Below are positions 16,798-25,953 of a DNA stretch of 64,000 bases, in pieces (within the stretch, counting starts at the first letter, position 1; every line of letters begins with the position of its first letter). The notes beneath the pieces are model-generated. The model was given only the letters and a program-made list of their open reading frames with translations. It was not told where the DNA came from and made no database searches. This DNA comes from Corynebacterium tuberculostearicum (GTDB lineage Bacteria; Actinomycetota; Actinomycetes; Mycobacteriales; Mycobacteriaceae): the NCBI RefSeq assembly GCF_016894265.1, contig NZ_CP069791.1, forward strand, positions 1,364,001 to 1,428,000. Reading direction: 5' to 3'. A program made the translations under genes and the position numbers.

Positions 16798-17666
16798 GGC
16801 TTGACGTCATCACCATTTTTCCGGAGTACCTGGACCCGTTGCGGCATGCGCTTTTGGGGAAGGCCATTGAACAAGGTCGCCTTGAAGTAGGTGTGCACGA
16901 TCTGCGGCAGTGGGCTACGGATGCGCATAAGTCTGTCGATGACTCGCCGTTCGGTGGTGGCCCCGGCATGGTTATGAAGCCAGAAGTTTGGGGGCCGGCG
17001 CTCGATAGCGTCGCCACGCGGGAAAGTGCGCCCAATCTAGAGTCTGCGTTGCCACACCTAAACCGTCCGCGCCACGATGAATTAGAAGGGGTTGAGGCGC
17101 AAGCCTATGCGGTTGATGCCACGGCCGATGAGGATAGCGACCTCCCACTGCTTATCGTGCCGACGCCAACCGGAAAACCGTTTAGCCAAGCAGATGCGCG
17201 GGCGTGGTCCAATGAGGGGCACATTGTTTTTGCTTGCGGGCGTTATGAGGGCATCGATCAGCGCGTGGTGGATGACGCCGCCCAGCGCTACCGCGTGCGC
17301 GAGGTTTCCATCGGCGATTATGTGTTGATCGGTGGGGAAGTGGCAACGTTGGTGATTGCTGAGGCAGTAGTGCGACTCATCCCCGGCGTGCTGGGAAATA
17401 AGCGCTCTCATGAGGAAGATTCTTTTTCTGATGGTCTCTTGGAAGGCCCGAGCTATACCAAGCCGCGAGAGTGGCGTGGCCTAGCCGTGCCGGAGGTGCT
17501 CACCTCAGGAAACCACGGTTTGGTAGACAAATGGCGGAGGGAACAGGCATTGCTGCGCACGTGGCAACGCCGTCCCGAACTTTTGGAGGCAGCTGAGCTC
17601 GATAAGGACGACAAAGCCTTCATCGCGCAGTTGGAACAAGAAGCCAACACCCAGGGTGAAGGCTAA
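16794..17666 (+). CDS. trmD: tRNA (guanine-N1)-methyltransferase TrmD
   Basis: SPOUT methyltransferase that makes m1G37 in tRNAs and prevents frameshifting. Knot motifs are visible: FACGRYEGIDQR, VSIGDYVLIGGE and LIPGVLGN. SAM is the methyl donor. At 290 aa it is longer than E. coli TrmD (255 aa), largely because of an insertion near residues 78-120 that is rich in Glu and Asp. It starts inside rimM and its stop overlaps the next small gene by one base. Confidence 0.95.
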   Translation: MRLDVITIFPEYLDPLRHALLGKAIEQGRLEVGVHDLRQWATDAHKSVDDSPFGGGPGMVMKPEVWGPALDSVATRESAPNLESALPHLNRPRHDELEGVEAQAYAVDATADEDSDLPLLIVPTPTGKPFSQADARAWSNEGHIVFACGRYEGIDQRVVDDAAQRYRVREVSIGDYVLIGGEVATLVIAEAVVRLIPGVLGNKRSHEEDSFSDGLLEGPSYTKPREWRGLAVPEVLTSGNHGLVDKWRREQALLRTWQRRPELLEAAELDKDDKAFIAQLEQEANTQGEG

Positions 17667-18040
17667 TGGAGGTAAGCGCTGACCTCTCGGTACTCTTAGT
17701 AACCCAGGAGTGGGCGAAAAGCCTCGAAGCATTGCCAGAGGAGCTGCGTGCACGGGGCTTTGAGCCGCTAAGTATTTTCACTCTCCAGGTAGCGGAGGAA
17801 ACCTCGGAAAGCAGCCCGCTAGCGCAGGAGTATCGCTTCAAGAGCGGTCAGTGGCCACAAGGAATACCGGTGTGGCGGCTCATCGTAAACGGAGAGACCA
17901 CGCAGCCCCTGGCCACGGTGGCTTCCTCGGTAGCAGACTGCTTGCCGCCGGCAGCCTCGTGGGTAGGCAGTGCGGAAATCGGTTTTACGGAGATGGGGCC
18001 TGGTGCCCCGGCGGTGTGGCGGGCGGATTCTGGGTTATAA
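17666..18040 (+). CDS. Hypothetical protein coupled to trmD
   Basis: A 124-aa protein of unknown family. It starts with an ATG overlapping the trmD stop (TAATG), which makes it a real, coupled gene. It has no signal peptide or membrane segment. The middle has PQGIPVWRLIVNGE, and the end is rich in Gly/Ala/Pro. I do not recognise any domain. Confidence 0.6.
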   Translation: MEVSADLSVLLVTQEWAKSLEALPEELRARGFEPLSIFTLQVAEETSESSPLAQEYRFKSGQWPQGIPVWRLIVNGETTQPLATVASSVADCLPPAASWVGSAEIGFTEMGPGAPAVWRADSGL

Positions 18041-18106
18041 GCGGAATCTGGACAATTATTTAGCGCTTTTTCATGCCTAAACTGCAGCGCATATGCCTTC
18101 TAAGGT

Positions 18107-18112
18107 TATAGT
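18107..18112 (+). promoter_or_regulatory. Probable -10 box of the Ser-rich membrane protein gene
   Basis: TATAGT, about 50 bases before the ATG at 18162; AAGGTGG at 18145-18151 can serve as ribosome site. Confidence 0.5.
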
Positions 18113-18161
18113 GAAGGGGACATTCCCTCTAGGTTCCTATTCCCAAGGTGGTCCCTGAACT

Positions 18162-18800
18162 ATGACGGCTCCCAATGGCAATAACTACGGTGGATATAAC
18201 CAACAGCCGCCCCAGTACAATCAGCAGTATTATTCCCAGCCGCAGCAAAGCGGTGGCGTAGGCGGCGCCACCATCGCGGCAATTATCGCAGCAATTGTGG
18301 CGGTCATCGCGGTGGCCGCCATGGTCATCATGTTCGTGACCAATAACAAGGATGATGCATCGACTAGCGCGGCCGCCGATAGTCAATTCCAGCAGGCTGA
18401 TGCCAATAGCGGCTCCGGCTCCGGATCTAGCAAGCACTCCGGTTCCTCGTCCAAGGACGATGCTGAGGATGAGGATGAAGATTCCAGCCCGGTCACGGTG
18501 ACCAAGACTATGGATGCTCCAGCTCCAGCGCCGGCACAGGCAGCGTCTTCTGGCAGCAGCAATGGGCACTCTTGGAGTGACTTCACTAGCTACTATCCAG
18601 CTACCAGCAAAACCTCCAGCGGTTTTGCCAGCAACGTCTATACCGCGTTTATGAATAACTGGGTCGCCGGCGGCGGCACCGGCGCTACCTTGAGCGTCTA
18701 CTCGCCGGCCACCGGTGGTACCTACACCATGTACTGCTCCGGTAGCTCTTCGCGCGTTTCCTGCTCCGGCGGCGATAACGCCCGCGTGGTTATCTACTAA
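18162..18800 (+). CDS. Membrane-anchored Ser-rich protein, unknown function
   Basis: A 212-aa protein with three parts. Residues 1-30 are Asn/Gln/Tyr-rich (cytoplasmic). A single hydrophobic segment spans about 36-65. An outside Ser/Gly/Asp-rich linker (about 75-125) follows, then a small Tyr/Ser-rich domain (about 130-212) with two cysteines (MYCSG...VSCSGG) that may form a disulfide. It resembles other corynebacterial cell-surface proteins with a Gln/Asn N-terminus, but I cannot name a family. A strong terminator follows. Confidence 0.65.
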   Translation: MTAPNGNNYGGYNQQPPQYNQQYYSQPQQSGGVGGATIAAIIAAIVAVIAVAAMVIMFVTNNKDDASTSAAADSQFQQADANSGSGSGSSKHSGSSSKDDAEDEDEDSSPVTVTKTMDAPAPAPAQAASSGSSNGHSWSDFTSYYPATSKTSSGFASNVYTAFMNNWVAGGGTGATLSVYSPATGGTYTMYCSGSSSRVSCSGGDNARVVIY

Positions 18801-18814
18801 GAGCGCGCCGCAGC

Positions 18815-18849
18815 AACCTCCTTTCCCTTACTGGGAAAGGAGGTTTTGT
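18815..18849 (+). terminator. Terminator after the Ser-rich protein gene
   Basis: AACCTCCTTTCCC and GGGAAAGGAGGTT form a perfect 13-bp stem with a five-base loop, followed by TTGTG. Confidence 0.85.
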
Positions 18850-18860
18850 GCGTCTAGGGG

Positions 18861-18873
18861 GGCGTCGGCAAGC
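18861..18873 (-). repeat. Dispersed 13-mer GCTTGCCGACGCC, copy 2 (intergenic)
   Basis: Exact copy on the minus strand, 16 bases after the preceding terminator stem. Confidence 0.6.
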
Positions 18874-18897
18874 GAAGGCAGTGGAGGGGCCGTGCGG

Positions 18898-18903
18898 TAA
18901 ATT
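18898..18903 (+). promoter_or_regulatory. Possible -10 box of tex
   Basis: TAAATT about 45 bases before the tex GTG; a GAGGAG ribosome site lies at 18937-18942. Confidence 0.4.
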
Positions 18904-18947
18904 GGGTGGGTCTAATCCCAAACCTCGAGAAAGAGTGAGGAGACCAC

Positions 18948-21284
18948 GTGAATATTGCGGCCACTATCGCCGCCGAGCTCAACGTCAAGGAATCGCAGGT
19001 TTCTACCGCGTTGCAGCTGCTTGCGGAGGGCAATACAGTGCCCTTTATCGCCCGCTACCGCAAGGAGGCCACCGGCGGGCTGGATGACTCCCAGCTGCGC
19101 ACCATTGAAGAGCGCGCGAACTATCTAAAGGAACTACAGGAGCGCAAGGAGACCATCCTTGCGGCGATTGAAGAGCAGGGCAAGCTTGGCGACGCCCTCA
19201 AGGAGCAAATCCTTGCCTGCGAGACCAAAGCGCGCCTAGAAGATTTGTATCTGCCGTATAAGAAACGCCGCAAAACCAAGGCCGATATAGCCCGCGAAGC
19301 CGGCCTTGAGGAGCTGACCGATAAGCTCATTGCGGATCCCAACGCCGCTCCAGAAGAGTTGGCACAGGCCTTTACCACCGAGGGCTTTGAGGACACCAAG
19401 AAGGCCCTCGACGGCGCCCGGGCCATCTTGGTGGACCGCTTCGCGCTCGACGCGGACCTGGTGGGTGAAGTACGCGAGCGCATGTTCACTGAAGGCTCCA
19501 TGGGCGCGCACGTTGTTGAGGGCAAGGAGGCCGAAGGCGCGAAGTTTAAGGATTACTTCGACTTCAACGAGCCCTTCCACAAGCTGCCTTCGCACCGCAT
19601 TTTGGCGCTGCTGCGTGGCGAGAATGAGGGCGTGCTGCAGCTGCAGCTAGATGCCGGCGATGACGCCGACTACGAGGATGTAATCGCCTCCCGCTTCGAG
19701 CTGGATCGCTCCTCCAAGTGGCTTGCCGACGCCGTCCATTGGGGCTGGCGCACCAAGCTCTATATTTCCTCTAGCCTGGACGTTCGCATGCGGCTAAAAG
19801 AGATCGCGGAGGAAGGCGCGCTGAAGATCTTTGCCACCAATCTGCGCGACGTGCTGCTCGCGGCACCTGCTGGCCAGCGTGCCACCATCGGCTTGGATCC
19901 GGGTTACCGCAATGGTGTGAAGTGCGCGGTAGTGGACAAAACCGGCAAGGTGCTCGATACCGCCATTGTCTACCCGCATCAGCCGCAGAACCAGTGGAGC
20001 CAAGCAGTTCAAACGCTGTCGACCCTGTGCGCCAAGCATTCTGTAGACCTTTTGGCCATCGGCAACGGCACCGCCTCCCGCGAGACCGAGAAGCTCGCCC
20101 AGGAAATTGCGGACCTTATCAAGCAAGCCGGCGGTCAACGACCCACTCCTGTGGTGGTTTCGGAGTCCGGCGCCTCGGTCTATTCCGCCTCGCCGCTTGC
20201 GGCGGAGGAATTTCCCGACATGGATGTCTCACTGCGCGGCGCGGTTTCCATCGCTCGCCGCTTGCAGGATCCTTTGGCTGAGTTGGTCAAGATCGATCCG
20301 AAGGCTATTGGTGTGGGGCAGTACCAGCACGACGTTAACCAGACGGCGCTCGCCCGCACCCTCGATGGCGTGGTGGAAAGTGCGGTAAACGGCGTGGGCG
20401 TAGATCTCAATACCGCTTCCGTCCCGCTGCTCGAGCGCGTAGCTGGCGTCAATTCCACCATCGCCACCAATATCGTTTCCTACCGCAACGAAAATGGGGC
20501 CTTTGCCTCCCGCAAGGAACTGAAGAAGGTACCGCGGCTTGGACCTAAGGCCTTTGAGCAGTCTGCCGGATTCCTCCGCATCAACGGCGGTACTGATCCG
20601 CTAGATGCCTCCGCCGTACACCCAGAGGCCTATCCTGTCGTCTCCCGCATCGCGGCGAAGACGGGCCTGGGTATTTCTGAACTTATTGGCAATACCCGCG
20701 TACTTAGCACGCTGGCGCCCGCAGACTTTGCGGATGAGACCTTCGGCATTCCTACGGTGACCGATATCATCGCCGAGCTGGATAAACCCGGACGCGACCC
20801 GCGCCCTGAGTTCAAGACCGCCACCTTTAAAGAAGGCGTACATAAGGTCTCCGATCTCACCCCGGGCATGATTCTTGAGGGCACGGTGACCAACGTGGCG
20901 GCATTTGGCGCCTTCGTGGATGTCGGAGTCCATCAGGATGGCCTCGTCCACGTTTCTGCCATGAGCCACAAGTTTGTTTCCGATCCGCACGAGGTCGTGC
21001 GCTCTGGCCAGGTGGTCAAGGTGAAGGTCATGGAGGTTGATGTGGAGCGCCAGCGCATCGGTCTCTCCCTCCGTTTGGATGATGACCCGGGGCAGCCGGC
21101 CCCTAAACGCCGCGGTGATTCCCCACGCGGTTCCGCCAAATCCGGAGCCAGGGGCGAAGGAAAGCGCTCTGGCCACAAATCTGGGCGCGGATCCCGGGAC
21201 GGCTCGCGCGGCCGCACTGGCGGTCGAGGTGGCTCCGGTGGTGGTGGAGCCATGGCCGATGCCTTGAAGAAGGCAGGCTTCTAA
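18948..21284 (+). CDS. tex: RNA-binding transcription accessory protein Tex
   Basis: A conserved nucleic-acid-binding protein that acts in transcription/RNA turnover. Domains in order: Tex N-terminal region (about 1-320), a YqgF/RNase H-like domain at about 305-440 ([17 protein letters not shown]), helix-hairpin-helix repeats at about 480-560 ([14 protein letters not shown]), and an S1 RNA-binding domain at about 640-710 ([20 protein letters not shown]). A Gly/Arg/Ser-rich tail (RGG-like, about 720-770) ends in [10 protein letters not shown]. The start is GTG preceded by GAGGAG. 778 aa is the typical length plus this tail. Confidence 0.93.
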   Translation: MNIAATIAAELNVKESQVSTALQLLAEGNTVPFIARYRKEATGGLDDSQLRTIEERANYLKELQERKETILAAIEEQGKLGDALKEQILACETKARLEDLYLPYKKRRKTKADIAREAGLEELTDKLIADPNAAPEELAQAFTTEGFEDTKKALDGARAILVDRFALDADLVGEVRERMFTEGSMGAHVVEGKEAEGAKFKDYFDFNEPFHKLPSHRILALLRGENEGVLQLQLDAGDDADYEDVIASRFELDRSSKWLADAVHWGWRTKLYISSSLDVRMRLKEIAEEGALKIFATNLRDVLLAAPAGQRATIGLDPGYRNGVKCAVVDKTGKVLDTAIVYPHQPQNQWSQAVQTLSTLCAKHSVDLLAIGNGTASRETEKLAQEIADLIKQAGGQRPTPVVVSESGASVYSASPLAAEEFPDMDVSLRGAVSIARRLQDPLAELVKIDPKAIGVGQYQHDVNQTALARTLDGVVESAVNGVGVDLNTASVPLLERVAGVNSTIATNIVSYRNENGAFASRKELKKVPRLGPKAFEQSAGFLRINGGTDPLDASAVHPEAYPVVSRIAAKTGLGISELIGNTRVLSTLAPADFADETFGIPTVTDIIAELDKPGRDPRPEFKTATFKEGVHKVSDLTPGMILEGTVTNVAAFGAFVDVGVHQDGLVHVSAMSHKFVSDPHEVVRSGQVVKVKVMEVDVERQRIGLSLRLDDDPGQPAPKRRGDSPRGSAKSGARGEGKRSGHKSGRGSRDGSRGRTGGRGGSGGGGAMADALKKAGF
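19721..19733 (+). repeat. Dispersed 13-mer GCTTGCCGACGCC, copy 3 (inside tex)
   Basis: Exact copy; read in frame as Leu-Ala-Asp-Ala. Confidence 0.55.
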
Positions 21285-21319
21285 TCGTCGTGGACTAGCC
21301 TTTCTACCTGCTGCTTTTT

Positions 21320-21352
21320 GCTCCCATCGTTGCGGACGGTGGGAGCTTATAC
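21320..21352 (+). terminator. Probable terminator of tex
   Basis: GCTCCCATCGT pairs with ACGGTGGGAGC over 11 bp (one wobble pair) with a TGCGG loop; the following T-run is poor. Confidence 0.6.
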
Positions 21353-21477
21353 ATTCCAGAGGGGAGAATTCCTCCACGACGTGGGGTCCAATGCGCGCCG
21401 AGATTGTTTCAAAATGGTAAGTTTGCCAAAACTAAATAAAAGACGCTTGGTGCCATTTTAATTACAAGGAGAGGGAA

Positions 21478-23592
21478 ATGAGCAAAGCTGCTAAAGCCAG
21501 CCATGGCAGGGGAGTGTTGGGTTGGCACCGCGTATTGGACTGGCGTCCGCGCAGTGCATTGGCACGGTTGTTCATCGTGTTCTTCCTGGTTGCACCCATT
21601 ATTATTGCCGGAACCATGATGTGGGCGATGTGGGACCCATCCAAATACATGCGCAAAATCGACCTAGCGGTGGTGAATGAAGACGCGGGCGTCAACAAGC
21701 AAGGCGTTGATACCAACTACGGCGTTCAGGTGGTAGAAGGGCTGCTGGATACCGATTACCTGAATTTCGCAGAGGTGAATAAGGATGAGGGGGATCAAGG
21801 GCTGATTAAAGGCAAATATCTCCTGGTGGTGACCATCCCTGAGGACTTTTCCAAAAAAGCGGTGTCCATCATCAGTGATAAGCCCGTCAAACCTGAAATT
21901 CACTTCGCTAGCAATGACTATTACGGAACTAACGGCTCCGTTATTTCTTCGAGCCTAATCCCGCAGGTGCAAACCAGCGTGGAAAATGCAATCTCGAAAA
22001 AATACGCTGACCAGGTAATAGAAGGGCTCAATAAGCTAAGTGATGGAATAGGCACTGCCGCCGATGGTGCTAGACGTCTTGATGAAGGTGCCGGGAAGCT
22101 ACAAGAAGGTGGAGGTCGTGCGGTCGCCGGCATAGGTCAGCTGGGAGCCGGTGCAGGAAAGCTACATGATGGAACTGGTGCGCTGCTTGATGGCACAAAC
22201 CGTCTCAATGAGGGAGTCGGGCGACTCGATGAAGGTGCCGCTCGCCTGGATGACGGTGCCACACAACTTGCTGAAGGTTCCGATAAGCTGCTTGCTGGCA
22301 CCGGCCGTCTCGCCGACGGTGCCGGCCAGATCGATGGTGGAGTCAATCAGCTCACGGGAATGCTTATCCCAGTGCTCAAACAGGCCCAGGTCGTGGTTCC
22401 TGCCCTGTCGCAACTGGTAGAGGTGCTGCGTAACTTGGGTATGGGGCAGCAGGCTGAACAGCTCCACTCGCTCGTATCCAAACTTGATCCGGCCACGAGT
22501 GGCAACATGGTGGATAAACTAGAGCAACTTTCTAATGGTACCGGTCAGCTGTACTACAACCTTTCAGATCCTAATTCGGAGTATCTGGGCGGCATGAACA
22601 AACTCAATGGCGGAGCGCACCGTCTAGCTGATGGCACGAAGGAGCTACACAGCGGCGTTGGCGAACTTGGCACCGGCGCCGCTCAGCTGCACGATGGCGC
22701 GAGCCGCCTCCACGACGGGACTGGCACCCTGAAGACGGGAACAGACCGCTTGGCAGCCGGTGGTGCCGAGCTCAAGGGTGGTATGGATAAGCTAAAGGCC
22801 GGTTCTGGTGAGCTCTCACAGAAGCTGGCAGATGGTGCAGCCAAAGCGCCATCTATCTCCAAACCGGAAGACTCAGCTCAAAACATGGCCGTTCCCATTA
22901 ACTTCACCGCGTCCAATGTGCACCCAGTCCAAACAGCAATAAGCTCCACGGACCCCACCCGCAAGGACGTCACCGGCGGTGCCTCTTTGCTCTTAGTGCT
23001 CGTCTTTGGCTTCCTCGTCATGCTGCTGGTGGCTATGGTGTTTCCCTATTACCTCGGCCGTAAAGGAACCCCAGTTGCGCATCCTGCGCGCGGAATATTG
23101 TCTGCGTTCATCACGCTGACCGTGCTCAACTTCATTGTCCTTGCCTTTATGGCGCTGATGTCAGCAACTTTGGGGTGGGCACCGGCTAGCTGGTCCATGA
23201 TTCTCGGGGTAGTAGCAGCGATCGCAGCGGTGGGTGCGGCGACTTACCAGTTCTTCCACGTGACTTTTGGGCGAAAGATTGGTGGCATCTTTGCTGCGGG
23301 AATTTTCGCCCTCGGTGTGATGGTCTTTGGTGGTGTGTGGCCGGTGGCCGCGATTCCCCGCCCGTTGAGTTTGATGCATCCTTTCCACCCGATGACCTAC
23401 GCCAAAGGCGCATTCACGCGTGCCACTGATGGGATTCATGATGCGACGTTCTGGACTGGAATGGCAGCGCTGCTCGGATTTACCCTGATCGCACTTTTCG
23501 CCTCATATGTGGTCTTCCGCGCGCGTCACTTGGGTACGGCGAAAATCCTGGATGAGCACCTAGTCCGCTTCCCGGCTGCTGCGGCGGCGTAG
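21478..23592 (+). CDS. YhgE/Pip-family membrane protein (ABC-2-like)
   Basis: A 704-aa membrane protein of the YhgE/Pip family, whose members include phage-infection protein and putative exporters. One hydrophobic segment lies at about 25-52. A long external part follows (about 60-490), including degenerate repeats of the form LxxGxxxLxxG (about 180-285 and 370-460). It ends in about five C-terminal helices of ABC-2 type (505-690). The start is ATG with AAGGAGAGG at 21467. The repeats probably form an extended coiled or solenoid stalk. The substrate is not known; similar proteins in actinobacteria are linked to envelope transport. Confidence 0.85.
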   Translation: MSKAAKASHGRGVLGWHRVLDWRPRSALARLFIVFFLVAPIIIAGTMMWAMWDPSKYMRKIDLAVVNEDAGVNKQGVDTNYGVQVVEGLLDTDYLNFAEVNKDEGDQGLIKGKYLLVVTIPEDFSKKAVSIISDKPVKPEIHFASNDYYGTNGSVISSSLIPQVQTSVENAISKKYADQVIEGLNKLSDGIGTAADGARRLDEGAGKLQEGGGRAVAGIGQLGAGAGKLHDGTGALLDGTNRLNEGVGRLDEGAARLDDGATQLAEGSDKLLAGTGRLADGAGQIDGGVNQLTGMLIPVLKQAQVVVPALSQLVEVLRNLGMGQQAEQLHSLVSKLDPATSGNMVDKLEQLSNGTGQLYYNLSDPNSEYLGGMNKLNGGAHRLADGTKELHSGVGELGTGAAQLHDGASRLHDGTGTLKTGTDRLAAGGAELKGGMDKLKAGSGELSQKLADGAAKAPSISKPEDSAQNMAVPINFTASNVHPVQTAISSTDPTRKDVTGGASLLLVLVFGFLVMLLVAMVFPYYLGRKGTPVAHPARGILSAFITLTVLNFIVLAFMALMSATLGWAPASWSMILGVVAAIAAVGAATYQFFHVTFGRKIGGIFAAGIFALGVMVFGGVWPVAAIPRPLSLMHPFHPMTYAKGAFTRATDGIHDATFWTGMAALLGFTLIALFASYVVFRARHLGTAKILDEHLVRFPAAAAA

Positions 23593-23702
23593 CTTGGGAG
23601 GGGGGTGTTCCTATATAGGTTGTCAACCTCGCGGGTGGAGAAATCGGGGGCGGATTCTCTCTACGGGGTTGTTTGGTCGTGTGGTTTTCGGGCATGCCTG
23701 CT

Positions 23703-23732
23703 AGCCGACTGGGTTTTCCCAGTCGGCTGTTT
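23703..23732 (+). terminator. Perfect hairpin downstream of the YhgE gene
   Basis: AGCCGACTGGG and CCCAGTCGGCT form an 11-bp stem with loop TTTT, followed by GTTT. It may terminate the yhgE transcript. It is also the last structure before the IS110 coding region. Confidence 0.65.
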
Positions 23733-23744
23733 CGTTCTTGGTGT

Positions 23745-24953
23745 TTAGGCTGCGATTCCTTCCTGTTGTAAGGCGGGATCGCGGTAGCGCTCGTGGTTGC
23801 GCATCATGGCGTAGAGGACGTTGAGCCGTCTGCGGGCTAGTGCCACTACTGCGGCGTTGTGTCTCTTGCCATCACGGCGCTTTCGTTCATAGAATTGCCG
23901 GGAACGCTCGTGGAATCTGATGGATGCAAAAGATGATTGCCATAGGGCGTTCTTTAATTTTTTATTGCCGGCACGGTTCAGTGAGTTCGACATGATCGAG
24001 GTTCCGGACTGATTCGTTCGGGGCGACAAACCAGCGTAAGAGGCCAAGTGCCCAGCTGACGGAAAGTCGGACATGTCGCCCGCGGTCATGAGAATTTGTG
24101 CTGCCGTCTTTGGTCCGATTCCTGGCATGGATAGCAGGATTTGAGTGTGGGGGATGTCGTTGATGAGCTCGATGACTTCCTGCTCGATTTGTTTGCGATG
24201 TTCGAGTTTTAAGAGTGCGTCTTTCGCCGACATTGCTATGCCCATTTCGGCATAGTGCGCACCTGCAATGGTGACTGTTTGCTCAGAGATAGCAGCGAAT
24301 ATGGCATCGAGGACAGGTTCGGGATTGCGTGCCTTATATCGTCGAGCAAAGGCAGCTGCCTTGGCCTTACCTAGGCGCTTTACCTTGGTCGGTCCACCGT
24401 AGCGCGCAAGTAGGTGCAGAACCCACTTGCGGTGGATTATCTGACCGCGAAGGGCCTGTTCGAATTGCGGGTAGCAGCCTACTAGTGCACTTCGAATCTG
24501 ATTGATGAGCCTGGTGTAGGACCGCGCTAAGTCTTCGTCGATACCGTTGAGGACCTTCAACTGGAGGAAAGCTTCTTCGACACGGTCGACGCTGCGGAGG
24601 GACTCCGGAAGGTTCTTTGCAGCGTGGGCAATGATATAGGCGTCCCGGATATCAGTTTTGGCATTGCCAGCGTGGATGCGTGAGAGTTGACGCATAGCCA
24701 AACCGGGAAGGTAGCGCACGTCGATTCCGATATCTTGAGCAACTGCGACAGTTAGTCGACCAATGTTATTTGGCTGGTCCACGACGACAAGGACTTTGTG
24801 GTCGTGTGCGCTGAACGTTGAAAACAGTGTGCGCAGGGATTTTTCGTTTTGGTTGATGCGCTTAGATAGCACCTGGGTGCCGTCGATATCTAAGACGCAA
24901 GCGTGGTGAAAATATTTACCGACGTCCATGCCGATGACATAGTCGTAGGTCAT
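23745..24953 (-). CDS. IS110-family transposase
   Basis: A 402-aa DEDD-type recombinase. The N-terminal RuvC-like domain starts VIGMDVGKYFHHACVLD and has VVVDQPNNIG and NAKTDIRDAYIIA (acidic residues of the DEDD set). The C-terminal Tnp domain has SMPGIGPKTAAQIL, SAGHLASYAGLSP and RTNQSGTS, where a serine nucleophile is expected. AGGAGG lies at a good distance from the ATG at 24953. The gene is complete and looks functional. IS110 enzymes are known to use a bridge RNA encoded in the element flank to choose target and donor. Confidence 0.92.
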   Translation of the reverse strand: MTYDYVIGMDVGKYFHHACVLDIDGTQVLSKRINQNEKSLRTLFSTFSAHDHKVLVVVDQPNNIGRLTVAVAQDIGIDVRYLPGLAMRQLSRIHAGNAKTDIRDAYIIAHAAKNLPESLRSVDRVEEAFLQLKVLNGIDEDLARSYTRLINQIRSALVGCYPQFEQALRGQIIHRKWVLHLLARYGGPTKVKRLGKAKAAAFARRYKARNPEPVLDAIFAAISEQTVTIAGAHYAEMGIAMSAKDALLKLEHRKQIEQEVIELINDIPHTQILLSMPGIGPKTAAQILMTAGDMSDFPSAGHLASYAGLSPRTNQSGTSIMSNSLNRAGNKKLKNALWQSSFASIRFHERSRQFYERKRRDGKRHNAAVVALARRRLNVLYAMMRNHERYRDPALQQEGIAA

Positions 24954-24989
24954 GCTAGACCTCCTAGCGAATTGAATGAGTATGGGACT

Positions 24990-25260
24990 TATTTCATCGC
25001 TGGTGGTCGGACATACTTCACGCTGGCATCCACATTACTTTGAGACTTCGCACATTCTGTGCGGGTCAGGTTCCTATTAGCAGTCTGGAGTATGTCACTG
25101 CCTTCGGTGGCATCACCCCCCGGATCATTTTCAGACAGGGACGAAAACAAGCCATACCGAAGCCAGCGACTAGTTCCACTGCCACAAGGCAGAAGGAACG
25201 CAGATAAACATAACCTGCCCCAGCATGGGGCTAGGAGTACGAATCCTGGGCCCCTTCAAG
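24990..25260 (-). ncRNA. Candidate IS110 bridge RNA region
   Basis: The 5' flank of the transposase has no ORF of note but is rich in hairpins: 25049-25063 (CGCACA ttc TGTGCG), 25099-25112 (TGCC/GGCA), 25173-25199 (GTTCC.CTGCC/GGCAG..GGAAC) and 25217-25231 (GCCCC/GGGGC), with a further AGGA/TCCT loop at 25233-25247. IS110 bridge RNAs are known to lie in this flank and to have loops that pair with target and donor. Boundaries and loops cannot be fixed from one copy. Confidence 0.4.
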
Positions 25261-25290
25261 CGGAACTGCCAACAACGTAATGGGGAGAAA

Positions 25291-25423
25291 GTAGTGCTGG
25301 GGAGAAATTTGGTTCCTGCCGGTGGATGTGGAAAAATAGTGCACCGTTCTATGTAACGGGCACGAACCGGTTAGGCAGTACGCCGCTAGGGTCCTCTGTC
25401 CCAAACTGAAAAGGAATATTGGC
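25291..25423 (+). promoter_or_regulatory. rplS upstream region and promoter
   Basis: A hairpin GTGC(a)CCGTT/AACGGGCAC at 25339-25363 stands upstream of the -10 box TAGGGT (25387-25392). AAAAGGAA (about 25410-25417) is the ribosome site. Confidence 0.5.
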
Positions 25424-25768
25424 ATGTCCAACATTATTGACAAGGTCGATGCAGCACAGCTGCGCGACGATATCCCGTCCTTCCGCCCAGGCGATACCCT
25501 CGACGTTAACGTAAAGGTTATCGAGGGCAACAACGAGCGTGCACAGCTCTTCAAGGGCATCTGCATCCGTCGCCAGGGTTCCGGCATCCGTGAGACCTTC
25601 ACTGTCCGTAAGGTCTCCTTCGGTATCGGCGTTGAGCGTACCTTCCCGGTTCACTCCCCGAACCTGGAGTCCATCAAGGTCTCCCGCCGTGGCCGCGTCC
25701 GCCGTGCGAAGCTCTACTACCTGCGCGATCTGCGCGGCAAGAAGGCTCGCATCAAGGAGCGTCGCTAG
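25424..25768 (+). CDS. rplS: 50S ribosomal protein L19
   Basis: L19 sits at the 30S-50S interface. The 114-aa sequence shows the family blocks [30 protein letters not shown] and the basic C-terminal [23 protein letters not shown] is at 25424 with an AAGGAA site. It starts the conserved block rplS-lepB-rnhB. Confidence 0.97.
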   Translation: MSNIIDKVDAAQLRDDIPSFRPGDTLDVNVKVIEGNNERAQLFKGICIRRQGSGIRETFTVRKVSFGIGVERTFPVHSPNLESIKVSRRGRVRRAKLYYLRDLRGKKARIKERR

Positions 25769-25791
25769 TACTAGCGCGCTGCGCGCCAGCT

Positions 25792-25828
25792 TCCTCCTGC
25801 ACCCAACTGTGGATGCAGGAGGATTTTT
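25792..25828 (+). terminator. rplS terminator
   Basis: TCCTCCTGCA (25792-25801) pairs with TGCAGGAGGA (25814-25823), followed by TTTTT. Confidence 0.85.
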
Positions 25829-25940
25829 CTATGCCCAATTTCGCTTAATTCACAGTTGGAAGCCCTGATCTAAACGGAAAGTTGTCTGTGAATCCTCCTG
25901 CCGCGAGGGGGATAAGGCCGGAATCCGGACATGGGGTTGC

Positions 25941-25946
25941 TAGGAT
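25941..25946 (+). promoter_or_regulatory. -10 box of lepB (leaderless)
   Basis: TAGGAT lies seven bases before the GTG of lepB, with no ribosome site between them. Confidence 0.55.
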
Positions 25947-25953
25947 CTAGCGC

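Larger units (their letters stand above)
23733..25290 (-). mobile_element. IS110-family insertion sequence (approximate ends)
   Basis: One transposase gene on the minus strand with a short 3' flank and a long (about 0.3 kb) 5' flank. IS110 elements lack terminal inverted repeats and often leave no target duplication, so the exact ends cannot be drawn from one copy. The bounds given are estimates: the left one beside the hairpin at 23703-23732 and the right one before the rplS promoter region. Confidence 0.65.

Noticed and set aside
22065..22775. Regular repeats in the YhgE gene, considered as a CRISPR or tandem DNA array.
   Set aside because: The repeats are in protein sequence (LxxGxxxLxxG) with diverged DNA; no conserved direct repeats and spacers of constant length are present.
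23703..23728. The perfect hairpin near the IS110 gene as a terminal inverted repeat of the element.
   Set aside because: Both arms are together on one side and IS110 elements normally have no terminal inverted repeats; a terminator or target hairpin is more likely.
25217..25250. A tRNA-like T-arm (AGGAGTACGAATCCT) in the IS110 leader.
   Set aside because: No cloverleaf or CCA-type acceptor can be built around it; it is better explained as part of the structured leader.
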